DNA of 22,417 nucleotides from Mxb001 sp046046455. Lineage in GTDB: Bacteria > Actinomycetota > Actinomycetes > S36-B12. The notes beneath the pieces are model-generated. The model had not been told where the DNA came from. It saw only the letters and a list, made by a program, of their open reading frames with translations, and did no database searches. A program made the position numbers and the translations under genes. Positions 16,367 to 22,417 of the stretch are shown in pieces (the stretch's first letter is position 1; each line of letters starts with the position of its first letter). The stretch lies in assembly GCA_046046455.1 (NCBI GenBank), contig JBJOJS010000099.1, forward strand, positions 1-22,417, written 5' to 3'.

Positions 16367-17407
16367 ATGTCTCAGGCCGTACGGCGGATCACCGTCCTTG
16401 CCGGAGGGATCGGCGGCGCCCGGTTCCTGCGCGGCCTCCTCGCGGCCGCGCCCGATGCCGAGGTCACGGTCATCGGCAACACCGGCGATGACATCTGGAT
16501 CCACGGCCTGCGCGTGTGCCCCGATCTCGACACGGTGATGTACACGCTCGGCAACGGGATCTCCGAGGAGCGCGGGTGGGGCCGCGAGGGTGAGACCTTC
16601 ACCGTGAAGGACGAGCTGGCGGCGTACGGGCTGGAGCCGTCGTGGTTCGGGCTCGGGGATCGCGATATCGCCACCCACCTGGTCCGCACGCAGATGCTCA
16701 ACGCCGGCTATCCCCTCTCGGCGATCACCGAGGCACTCTGCGAGCGATGGCAGCCCGGCGTGCGCCTGCTCCCGATGTCCGACGAGCGCGCGGAGACGCA
16801 TGTCGTCGTGGACGATCCCGACGGCGGCATCGACGACACCGGGGCACCCGCTCGCAGGGCCATCCACTTCCAGGAGTGGTGGGTCCGCTACCGGGCCGAA
16901 CTGCCCGCCCACGCGATCGTGCTGGTCGGTGCCGATGACGCCAAGCCCAGCCCCGGCGTCGTGGAGGCCATCGAGTCAGCCGATGTCGTCGTGCTCCCGC
17001 CGTCCAATCCCGTCGTGTCGGTGGGCACGATCCTGCAGGTACCTGGCATCCGCGAGGCTGTCCAGCGCACGTCGGCGCCGGTGGTCGGCGTCTCGCCGAT
17101 CGTCGGCGGGCGACCCGTGCGCGGGATGGCCGACGCCTGCCTCACCGCCATCGGCGTGCAGACGGACGCTGCCGCCGTCGCGCGTCACTACGGGCCGCGG
17201 CGAGCGCTCATCCCCGCGGGCGCACCCGCCGACGGCATCCTCGACGGCTGGCTCATCGACTCGGCCGATGCCGCGAGCGTGTCCGCCGTGCGGTCCCTCG
17301 GCATCGCCTGCGAGGCACGCCCACTCCTCATGACCGACCTCGTTGCGACCGCCGACATCGCAGGTGCCGCCCTCGACCTGGCTTCGGGCCTGCGGCAGCA
17401 GGCATGA
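16367..17407 (+). CDS. fbiA: 2-phospho-L-lactate / phosphoenolpyruvyl transferase (F420-0 synthesis)
   Basis: CofD/FbiA family, 346 residues. It transfers the phospho-lactyl or phospho-enolpyruvyl group from the guanosine-diphosphate-activated donor to FO, giving F420-0 or dehydro-F420-0. Visible hallmarks are VLAGGIGGARFLRGL near the start, GNTGDD followed by HGLRVCPDLDTVMYTL, and PPSNPVVSVGTIL with GVSPIVGG in the second half. ATG 16367 is chosen because it gives the usual short N-terminus and fits a leaderless start; ATG 16361 is in frame and adds two residues. The stop overlaps the fbiB start (ATGA). The donor (lactyl or enolpyruvyl) cannot be told from sequence here; mycobacterial FbiA uses the enolpyruvyl form. 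Confidence 0.95.
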   Translation: MSQAVRRITVLAGGIGGARFLRGLLAAAPDAEVTVIGNTGDDIWIHGLRVCPDLDTVMYTLGNGISEERGWGREGETFTVKDELAAYGLEPSWFGLGDRDIATHLVRTQMLNAGYPLSAITEALCERWQPGVRLLPMSDERAETHVVVDDPDGGIDDTGAPARRAIHFQEWWVRYRAELPAHAIVLVGADDAKPSPGVVEAIESADVVVLPPSNPVVSVGTILQVPGIREAVQRTSAPVVGVSPIVGGRPVRGMADACLTAIGVQTDAAAVARHYGPRRALIPAGAPADGILDGWLIDSADAASVSAVRSLGIACEARPLLMTDLVATADIAGAALDLASGLRQQA

Positions 17408-18744
17408 CCCTCCAGGCGATCGGACTCGAGGGCATCGGGGAGATCACCGCGGGCGATGACCTCGCGTCCATCATCGCGGGCGCACTACCCGCCGCGGCGT
17501 GGCCGGATGGCACGACCGGACTGCTCCCGGGCGACATCGTCGTCATCACGAGCAAGGTGGTGAGCAAGGCGGAGGACCGAGTCGTGCCCGAGTCCGAGCG
17601 CGACGCCGCGCTCGACGCGGAGACGGTGTCGGTCGTCGCCACCAAGGAGACACCGCGCGGCACCACGCGCATCGTCCGCACCCATCACGGACTGGTCCTC
17701 GCGGCCGCGGGGATCGACGCGAGCAATGCACCGGCAGGGAAGGTGCTCCTGCTCCCCCGCGATCCCGACGCATCGGCCCGTGCGCTGCGCCTCGCCCTGC
17801 GCGAGGCCACCGGAGTCGACGTCGGAGTCGTCGTGACCGACACTCTCGGTCGGCCGTGGCGCGACGGCCTCACCGACTGCGCGATCGGCGTCGCGGGCGT
17901 CACGGTGCTCGACGACCTGCGCGGTCTCCCCGATGCCCAGGGCCGTGAGATGGAGGCGACGGTCATCGCCGTCGCCGACGAGGTCGCGGCCGCCGCAGAT
18001 CTGGTCAAGGGCAAGTCCGGTGGGGTGCCCGTCGCGCTCGTGCGCGGCCTTGCCCATCGCGTGAGCATCGACGACGGACCGGGTGCCGTGTCGGGCGTCA
18101 GGCCTCTGCATGAGGACCTCTTCCCCCTCGGCACAGCGGAGGCACGACGCGAGGGGGCGCGCCATGCGGTGGCAGCACGACGCACCGTGCGCCACTTCAC
18201 GGACGAGCGGGTCGACCCCGAGATGCTCACGCGGGCCATCGGGATGGCACTCACAGCACCCGCACCCCACCACACGACGCCGTGGCGTTTCGTCGTCCTG
18301 GAGGAGGAGCGCGAGCGCCTGCTCGCGGCGATGCGGGAGCGGTGGCGCACCGATCTCACCGCCGATGGATTCGACGACGATGCGATCACGCGACGACTCG
18401 CACGCGGCGACATCCTCTGGAGAGCACCTGCGGTCGTGCTGCCCTTCCTCGATCTCGCCGAGGGTCCGCACGCCTACCCCGATGCGCGCCGCGCGGGCTT
18501 CGAACGCGATCTCTTCCTCGTCTCGGGTGGTGCCGCCGTCGAGAACCTCCTCATCTCCCTCGCCGCCGAGGGCTGGGGGGCGGCGTGGATCTCGTCGACG
18601 ATGTTCTGCCCGGAGGTCGTGCATGAGGTGCTCGACGTACCCGCGTCGTGGCAGCCTCTCGGCGCGATTGCGATCGGCAGACCCGCTGCTGAGCCCGGCG
18701 CGCGCCCCGAGCGCGATCCCGCGGACTTCATCCTGCGCCGCTGA
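17404..18744 (+). CDS. fbiB: Bifunctional F420-0:gamma-glutamyl ligase / dehydro-F420 reductase
   Basis: Two-domain FbiB of 446 residues, nearly the mycobacterial length. The N-terminal CofE domain (about 1-245) adds gamma-linked glutamates using GTP; it shows IVVITSKVVSKAE and DTLGRPWRDGLTDCAIGVAG. The C-terminal nitroreductase-fold domain (about 250-446) starts with AARRTVRHF (Arg260, Arg263), the FMN phosphate-binding type motif, and ends with FLVSGGAAVENLLISLAAEGWGAAWIS-type packing helices. In mycobacteria this domain binds FMN and F420, reduces dehydro-F420-0 and supports long polyglutamate tails (established). ATG 17404 overlaps the fbiA stop. The gene ends 8 bases before a large inverted repeat shared with the convergent guanylyltransferase. 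Confidence 0.95.
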   Translation: MTLQAIGLEGIGEITAGDDLASIIAGALPAAAWPDGTTGLLPGDIVVITSKVVSKAEDRVVPESERDAALDAETVSVVATKETPRGTTRIVRTHHGLVLAAAGIDASNAPAGKVLLLPRDPDASARALRLALREATGVDVGVVVTDTLGRPWRDGLTDCAIGVAGVTVLDDLRGLPDAQGREMEATVIAVADEVAAAADLVKGKSGGVPVALVRGLAHRVSIDDGPGAVSGVRPLHEDLFPLGTAEARREGARHAVAARRTVRHFTDERVDPEMLTRAIGMALTAPAPHHTTPWRFVVLEEERERLLAAMRERWRTDLTADGFDDDAITRRLARGDILWRAPAVVLPFLDLAEGPHAYPDARRAGFERDLFLVSGGAAVENLLISLAAEGWGAAWISSTMFCPEVVHEVLDVPASWQPLGAIAIGRPAAEPGARPERDPADFILRR

Positions 18745-18751
18745 CCCGCCT

Positions 18752-18823
18752 CCCGCGTTGTCCTTACCCGTATGGTCGTTCAGCGCCCGGAATATGCGAC
18801 CACACCGGTAAGGACAACGAGGG
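18752..18823. terminator. Large imperfect inverted repeat, probable bidirectional terminator
   Basis: Arms 18756-18768 and 18807-18819 are perfect 13-bp complements. After one mismatch, CCC 18752-18754 pairs with GGG 18821-18823. Inward, GT 18770-18771 pairs with AC 18804-18805, and TGGTCG 18773-18778 pairs with CGACCA 18797-18802. The tip is a loop of about 16-18 nt. It fills the gap between the convergent fbiB and mannose-1-phosphate guanylyltransferase genes, so two-way termination is the simplest reading. Confidence 0.8.
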
Positions 18824-18831
18824 TGAGCGCG

Positions 18832-19908
18832 TTAGGCGTCGGTGGAGAAGCGCACCGCGGTCGCCGGAAGCTCGACGTCGGGCCACACGCGCGCACCGGC
18901 GCGAAGCTCGTTGCCCGAGCCGATGCGCGCCCCATCGCCGATGACACTGCCCACGACGACCGCGCCAGCGTCGATGCAGGCGCCGGCACCGATGACCGAG
19001 TCCTCCACTACCGCGCCCGCTGCGATGTCCGCACCGTCGAGGACCACCGAACCGTGCACGCGCGCCCCCGCGGATACGCGCGCGCCCCGACCGATGGTCG
19101 TGCCCCCGGAGACCACGGCCGCGCCGTCGACCTGCGCACCGTCGAGGACGAGTGCTTCCGCCGGAGAGTGCCCCGCCCAGGGTGCGACACCGAGCACGAG
19201 ATCGGCGGAGCCGCGCACGAAATCCCAGGGTGTGCCGAGGTCAAGCCAGTAGGAGTCATCGACCACGCCGCGGACGAGTGCCCCCTCGGCAAGGAACGAT
19301 GGGAACGTCTCGCGCTCCACCGACACCGGTCGCCCGACGGGAATCGCGTCGATGGCGGACCTGCGGAAGACGTAGCACCCGGCGTTGATCTGGTCCGTCA
19401 CGATCTCCTCGGGGGTCGAGGGCTTCTCGCGGAAGGCGAGCACGCGACCCTGGTCGTCCGTCGGCACGAGTCCGTAGGCGGAGGGATCCGCGACGCGCAC
19501 GAGGTGCAGGGTGACGAGCGCGCCGGCGCTCACGTGCTGCCCGACCAGTGACGCGTAGTCGACGCCGCTCAGGACATCGCCGTTGAGCACCATGACGGGA
19601 TCGTCGGCGCCACTGACGAGATGAGCGGCCGCGTGCCGGATCGCACCGCCCGTGCCCAAGGGTTCATCCTCGACCGCATAGGCGATCTCGACGCCGAGAT
19701 GGCTTCCGTCGCCGAGTTGCTCGGCGAAGACCTCGGCGCGGTACGACGTGCCGAGCACGATGCGTTCGACGCCCGCAGCACGTGCCCGCTCGATCTGGTG
19801 CACGGTCACCGGCACGCCGGCGACGGGGAGCATGGGCTTGGGCGTTCCGAGGGTCAAGGGGCGCAGCCGGGTGCCCTGTCCCCCGACCAGCAGGATCGCC
19901 TCGCGCAT
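18832..19908 (-). CDS. Mannose-1-phosphate guanylyltransferase-like nucleotidyltransferase
   Basis: Sugar-1-phosphate nucleotidyltransferase of 358 residues. The GT-A-like domain (about 1-235) has LVGGQGTRLRPLT (8-19) with Lys24 in PKPML, then EPLGTGGAI, VLNGDVL and the sugar-phosphate site FREKP. The C-terminal part (about 255-345) is a left-handed beta-helix of hexapeptide repeats (IGRGARVSAGARV, IGAGACIDAGAVV). Mycobacterial orthologues at the same place beside fbiAB make GDP-mannose from mannose-1-P and GTP (named manB or manC in different annotations; recalled synteny), and manA/manB lie in this window. Glucose-1-P or other substrates cannot be excluded. ATG 19908 has only a weak GGGATGA upstream. 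It is convergent to fbiB. Confidence 0.88.
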   Translation of the reverse strand: MREAILLVGGQGTRLRPLTLGTPKPMLPVAGVPVTVHQIERARAAGVERIVLGTSYRAEVFAEQLGDGSHLGVEIAYAVEDEPLGTGGAIRHAAAHLVSGADDPVMVLNGDVLSGVDYASLVGQHVSAGALVTLHLVRVADPSAYGLVPTDDQGRVLAFREKPSTPEEIVTDQINAGCYVFRRSAIDAIPVGRPVSVERETFPSFLAEGALVRGVVDDSYWLDLGTPWDFVRGSADLVLGVAPWAGHSPAEALVLDGAQVDGAAVVSGGTTIGRGARVSAGARVHGSVVLDGADIAAGAVVEDSVIGAGACIDAGAVVVGSVIGDGARIGSGNELRAGARVWPDVELPATAVRFSTDA

Positions 19909-19964
19909 GCCGTCATCCCATCACATGGCGAGAGCGGCGTCCCTCAGCAGAGTGGTCACACATG

Positions 19965-19998
19965 ACGAGGGGCCCGGCCATGTGGCCGGGCCCCTCGT
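19965..19998 (-). terminator. GC-rich intrinsic terminator after the betaine-binding protein gene
   Basis: Fifteen perfect base pairs (19965-19979 with 19984-19998) close a 4-nt loop ATGT. It lies 27 nt after the stop of the binding-protein gene and about 56 nt before the guanylyltransferase start. No U-tract follows, as is usual for actinobacterial hairpin terminators. It should insulate the importer operon from the GDP-mannose gene. Confidence 0.85.
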
Positions 19999-20025
19999 TA
20001 CAGGCTGGTGGAGAGCATCAGCGGA

Positions 20026-21051
20026 TCAGGATGCTCCCGTGCCCTCGAGCCACGCGGCGACCTTGTCGGGGTTGGCGTCGATCCACTTCTGGGCCGCCTC
20101 CTCCGGGGTCATGCCGCTCTCGATGTCGAGCGCGACCTGGTTCTGGTCCTCGTTGGTCCACTCGAAGTTCTGGACGAGGGTGGCGAAGGGGCTGCCCGAG
20201 TCCATGAGCTTGACGGTGGCGAGCTTGACCAGCGGGGTCTCGGGGTAGTCCGTGAGGCCGCTGGCCTTGGCCGCGTCGGTCCAGTCGTTGGCCGGGAAGT
20301 TGATGCGGCACAGCGGGACCTTCGCGAGGAAGTTCTGCGGCTCGTAGAAGTAGCCGAGCACGGCCTCCTTGTTGTCGTTGCCCTTGGTGAAGGCCTCGAT
20401 GAGAGCTGCCTCGGAACCGGTGTTGATGATCTTGAAGTTCAGGCCATTGGCCTCGATCAGCTTCTCGCCGATGGTGGTGTATCCGGGCGGGCCCTCGAGC
20501 CAGGCGCCCTTGTCGCCGGACTCCGGCGTCTTGAAGAGGTCGGCGTACTCATTGAGCTTGGTGCCGTCGGTGATGTCGGGGTACTCATCGCACATCCACT
20601 GCGGGACGTACATGCCGATGAGGCCGATGTTGCCGTTGTATCCGACCTCGACGATGGCGCCGCGGTCGACCCACTCCGCCCAGCGGCCGCCGCCCCAGTC
20701 CTCGATGATGACATCGACCGAGCCGGCCTCCATCGCGTCGTATGTGACGCCAGCCTCGTCGAGCTGCGTCTGCGTGATGTCGCAACCGAGCTTCTCGCGG
20801 GCGACGTCGCTCAGCACCTGCGCGGAGGCGGTGTATCCCACCCACGCGTGCATCGCCACGCCCCACGAGCCGCAATCGGTGTTGGCGGGGGCGGCAGCCG
20901 AGCTCGATCCTTCGGGCGCGGCACTGCTCTCGGCCGGCGCCGCTGACGACGAGGCAGCCTCATTGACGGTGCCGCCACCACAGGCCGCGAGGGCCAGTCC
21001 GGCAGTGGCGAGCGCGACCACCAGGCCAGCGCCCTTGCCTACTCGCTTCAT
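20026..21051 (-). CDS. Glycine betaine/proline-type ABC transporter substrate-binding lipoprotein (OpuAC/ProX family)
   Basis: Extracytoplasmic lipoprotein of 341 residues. The signal peptide ends in the lipobox LALAAC with Cys24 as the lipid anchor, followed by a Ser/Ala/Pro-rich linker (about 28-57). The mature domain has OpuAC-family features: HAWVGYTASAQVL, MEAGSVDVIIEDWGGGRW, a WLEGPPGY hinge, and the C-terminal MTPEEAAQKWIDANPDKVAAWL. Several Trp residues are placed as in quaternary-ammonium cages (inference). ATG 21051 has a clear GGAGG 4 nt upstream and gives the signal peptide directly. It follows the permease by 97 bp on the same strand and ends before a strong terminator. Ligand could be glycine betaine, proline betaine or choline. 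Confidence 0.92.
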   Translation of the reverse strand: MKRVGKGAGLVVALATAGLALAACGGGTVNEAASSSAAPAESSAAPEGSSSAAAPANTDCGSWGVAMHAWVGYTASAQVLSDVAREKLGCDITQTQLDEAGVTYDAMEAGSVDVIIEDWGGGRWAEWVDRGAIVEVGYNGNIGLIGMYVPQWMCDEYPDITDGTKLNEYADLFKTPESGDKGAWLEGPPGYTTIGEKLIEANGLNFKIINTGSEAALIEAFTKGNDNKEAVLGYFYEPQNFLAKVPLCRINFPANDWTDAAKASGLTDYPETPLVKLATVKLMDSGSPFATLVQNFEWTNEDQNQVALDIESGMTPEEAAQKWIDANPDKVAAWLEGTGAS

Positions 21052-21052
21052 T

Positions 21053-21066
21053 CTTCCTCCAGGAAG
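21053..21066 (-). promoter_or_regulatory. Ribosome binding site embedded in a dyad, binding-protein gene
   Basis: The GGAGG Shine-Dalgarno (21056-21060) lies inside CTTCCT-GG-AGGAAG, a 6-bp inverted pair. Folding would hide the site from ribosomes. Elsewhere in the 97-bp gap before this gene (21052-21148) I see no good promoter. Confidence 0.5.
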
Positions 21067-21148
21067 GTAGATGTCGACGTCATCGTAGGCGCGCACGTAC
21101 TGGGATTCGGGGGAATGCGCATAACGGATGGGTATCGCTACGCGGGCT

Positions 21149-22417
21149 TCAATGACGTGCCTGGGGCGATTTCTGTGGCCTACCTTGTGCAATTCGGTCG
21201 AGGATGATGCCCAGCAGCACGATGGCGATACCCGCGGCGAGTCCCTTGCCCGCGAGCTCGGGCTTGGACTGGCCCACGATGACGAGATAGCCCAGACCAC
21301 CGGCACCCACGAAGCCGCCGATGACGACGACCGCCAGCACGAAGATGAGTCCCTGATTCACGCCGAGCAGGATCGATCGGCGTGACACGGGGAGCTGCAC
21401 CTTCGTGATGACCTGCAGGTTGGTCGATCCCGCGGATACCGCCGCCTCCACCGACTCCTTGGGCACCTTGCGGATGCCGTCGGCGACGATGCGGATGACG
21501 ACCGGGGCGGCGTAGACGACGCCGAGCACGATGGCCGCGAAGCGGGTCGGACCGAAGAGCGCGAGTACGGGCACGAGGTAGACGAAGGCGGGCATGGTCT
21601 GGCCGGCATCGAGGAAGGGCCTGAGGAAGCGATCCACGCGATCGCTGCGACCGGCCCAGACACCCAGCACGATGCCGATGAGAACCACGAATCCCGTCGC
21701 GATGAGCGTCATGGCCAGCGTGAGCATGGTGTCGTTCCACAGGCCCGTCGCCATGACGAGGGCGAGGAGGGCGAAGACGAGGATGCCCACCGTGCGACCC
21801 GCGAGGATGAGGGCGAGCAGGGTGATCGCGATAAGGGTGAGCCACCACGGGGAGTTCGCAAGCACATCCTGGAGGGGGTTGAGCACCCACACGGTGAAGA
21901 ACTCGCTGCCCGTGACGGTGAGGAAGCTGAGATTGTCGGTGATCCAATCCGAGACAGAGTTGGCAGCCTCGGCGACGGGCTCGTTGAAGTTGAGCTGCTC
22001 GGGGAAGACCGCGAACCACAGCAGGTAGCGCGAGAGGTAGATCGCGATGAGCGTGAGGACACCGAAGATCGCCAGACCGATGCGCCTGCGCACCTTGGCG
22101 GCATCGGCCGCGGCGTAGCCCGATTGATCGCGGTTGACGGCGGCGCTGGTCGAGCGGTCGAGCATGACCGCGAGGAACACCACGGCAAGGCCCGCGACCA
22201 CACCCTCACCGACATCGCGGATGGTGAGGGCCTCGACGACGGGCTTGCCGAGCCCGGGCGCACCGATGAGGGCCGCGATGACGACAAAGGACAGCGCAGC
22301 CAGAGTCGTCTGATTGACCGCGAGGATGATCGTGCTCTTGGCCATGGGCAGCTGCACCTTGGTGAGCAGTTGCCAGCGCGTGGAACCGGCTGATTCCGCT
22401 GCCTCGATCGGACCCTG
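21149..22417 (-). CDS. Tandem-duplicated ABC transporter permease, ProW/OpuAB type (N-terminal part beyond window)
   Basis: Partial permease: 422 residues are visible, with the frame open to the right edge, so an internal GTG at 22357 is not the real start. Two permease domains are joined. The first is seen only from its EAA loop (EAAESAGSTRWQLLTKVQLP) through its last spans. A linker with about three hydrophobic segments follows, then a complete second BPD_transp_1 domain with its own loop (EAAVSAGSTNLQVITKVQLP; the Glu codon begins at 21448). The EAA loops contact the ATPase subunit. The neighbouring OpuAC-like lipoprotein identifies the system as a compatible-solute importer; the ATPase gene is expected beyond 22417 (inference). 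The stop is TGA 21149-21151. Confidence 0.9.
   Translation of the reverse strand, partial: QGPIEAAESAGSTRWQLLTKVQLPMAKSTIILAVNQTTLAALSFVVIAALIGAPGLGKPVVEALTIRDVGEGVVAGLAVVFLAVMLDRSTSAAVNRDQSGYAAADAAKVRRRIGLAIFGVLTLIAIYLSRYLLWFAVFPEQLNFNEPVAEAANSVSDWITDNLSFLTVTGSEFFTVWVLNPLQDVLANSPWWLTLIAITLLALILAGRTVGILVFALLALVMATGLWNDTMLTLAMTLIATGFVVLIGIVLGVWAGRSDRVDRFLRPFLDAGQTMPAFVYLVPVLALFGPTRFAAIVLGVVYAAPVVIRIVADGIRKVPKESVEAAVSAGSTNLQVITKVQLPVSRRSILLGVNQGLIFVLAVVVIGGFVGAGGLGYLVIVGQSKPELAGKGLAAGIAIVLLGIILDRIAQGRPQKSPQARH

Noticed and set aside
17485..18624. 379-codon open frame antisense to fbiB
   Set aside because: No domain seen; the opposite strand is a clear full-length FbiB.
21052..21306. N-terminal extension of the betaine-binding protein
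   Set aside because: It would bury the signal peptide and lipobox; ATG 21051 has a strong ribosome binding site.

Overview
The window is a gene-dense, high-GC chromosomal segment from an actinobacterium (Actinomycetota). This rests on the genes: MtrA-MtrB-LpqB, a WhiB-family Fe-S regulator, the fused FO synthase FbiC, a two-domain FbiB, and DUF3499 and DUF5719 proteins. From memory, the order resembles the Mycobacterium tuberculosis region from lpqB/mtrBA/sahH through manA/manB/whiB2 to fbiAB and the mannose-1-phosphate guanylyltransferase. I cannot assign genus or order. I see no transposase, phage gene, CRISPR array, tRNA or rRNA, so this looks like conserved core genome rather than an island.

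Layout. Bases 2-211 are the 3' end of S-adenosylhomocysteinase, followed by a very strong inverted repeat. A CPBP (CAAX-type) membrane protease gene (340-1134) leads into the stop/start-overlapping mtrA-mtrB-lpqB operon (1147-5182). Convergent to it is a long minus-strand series, read from right to left: whiB, a large GT2/polytopic membrane protein and DUF5719 (13673-8411), then DUF3499, phosphomannomutase manB, a Trm112-like zinc protein and phosphomannose isomerase manA (8310-5194). Almost every junction in this series is a 1-4 nt overlap. Upstream of whiB is a good promoter with a dyad on its -10/start region.

Next is a compact coenzyme F420 block. fbiC (minus, 16349-13818) and fbiA-fbiB (plus, 16367-18744) diverge from a gap of about 17 bp that may hold a single symmetric -10 element. 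A large inverted repeat separates fbiB from the convergent mannose-1-phosphate guanylyltransferase (19908-18832). The right end is a glycine betaine/proline-type ABC importer on the minus strand: a lipoprotein binding protein (21051-20026) with a strong GC-rich terminator, and a permease with two tandem permease domains that runs off the right edge.

How the genes fit together. ManA, ManB and the guanylyltransferase take fructose-6-P to mannose-6-P, mannose-1-P and GDP-mannose. The linked GT2 membrane protein and DUF5719 protein are plausible users or partners in envelope glycan assembly. MtrAB-LpqB monitors envelope and osmotic state, and the betaine importer handles osmotic stress. FbiC, FbiA and FbiB make F420; the guanylyltransferase step FbiD/CofC is not in the window. 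I found no clearly new defence or mobile system. The most unusual items are the symmetric fbiC/fbiA divergent promoter candidate, the dyad on the whiB promoter, the lack of a normal start codon for the GT2 gene, the opposite-charge tails of the GT2 and DUF5719 proteins, and two large intergenic inverted repeats.
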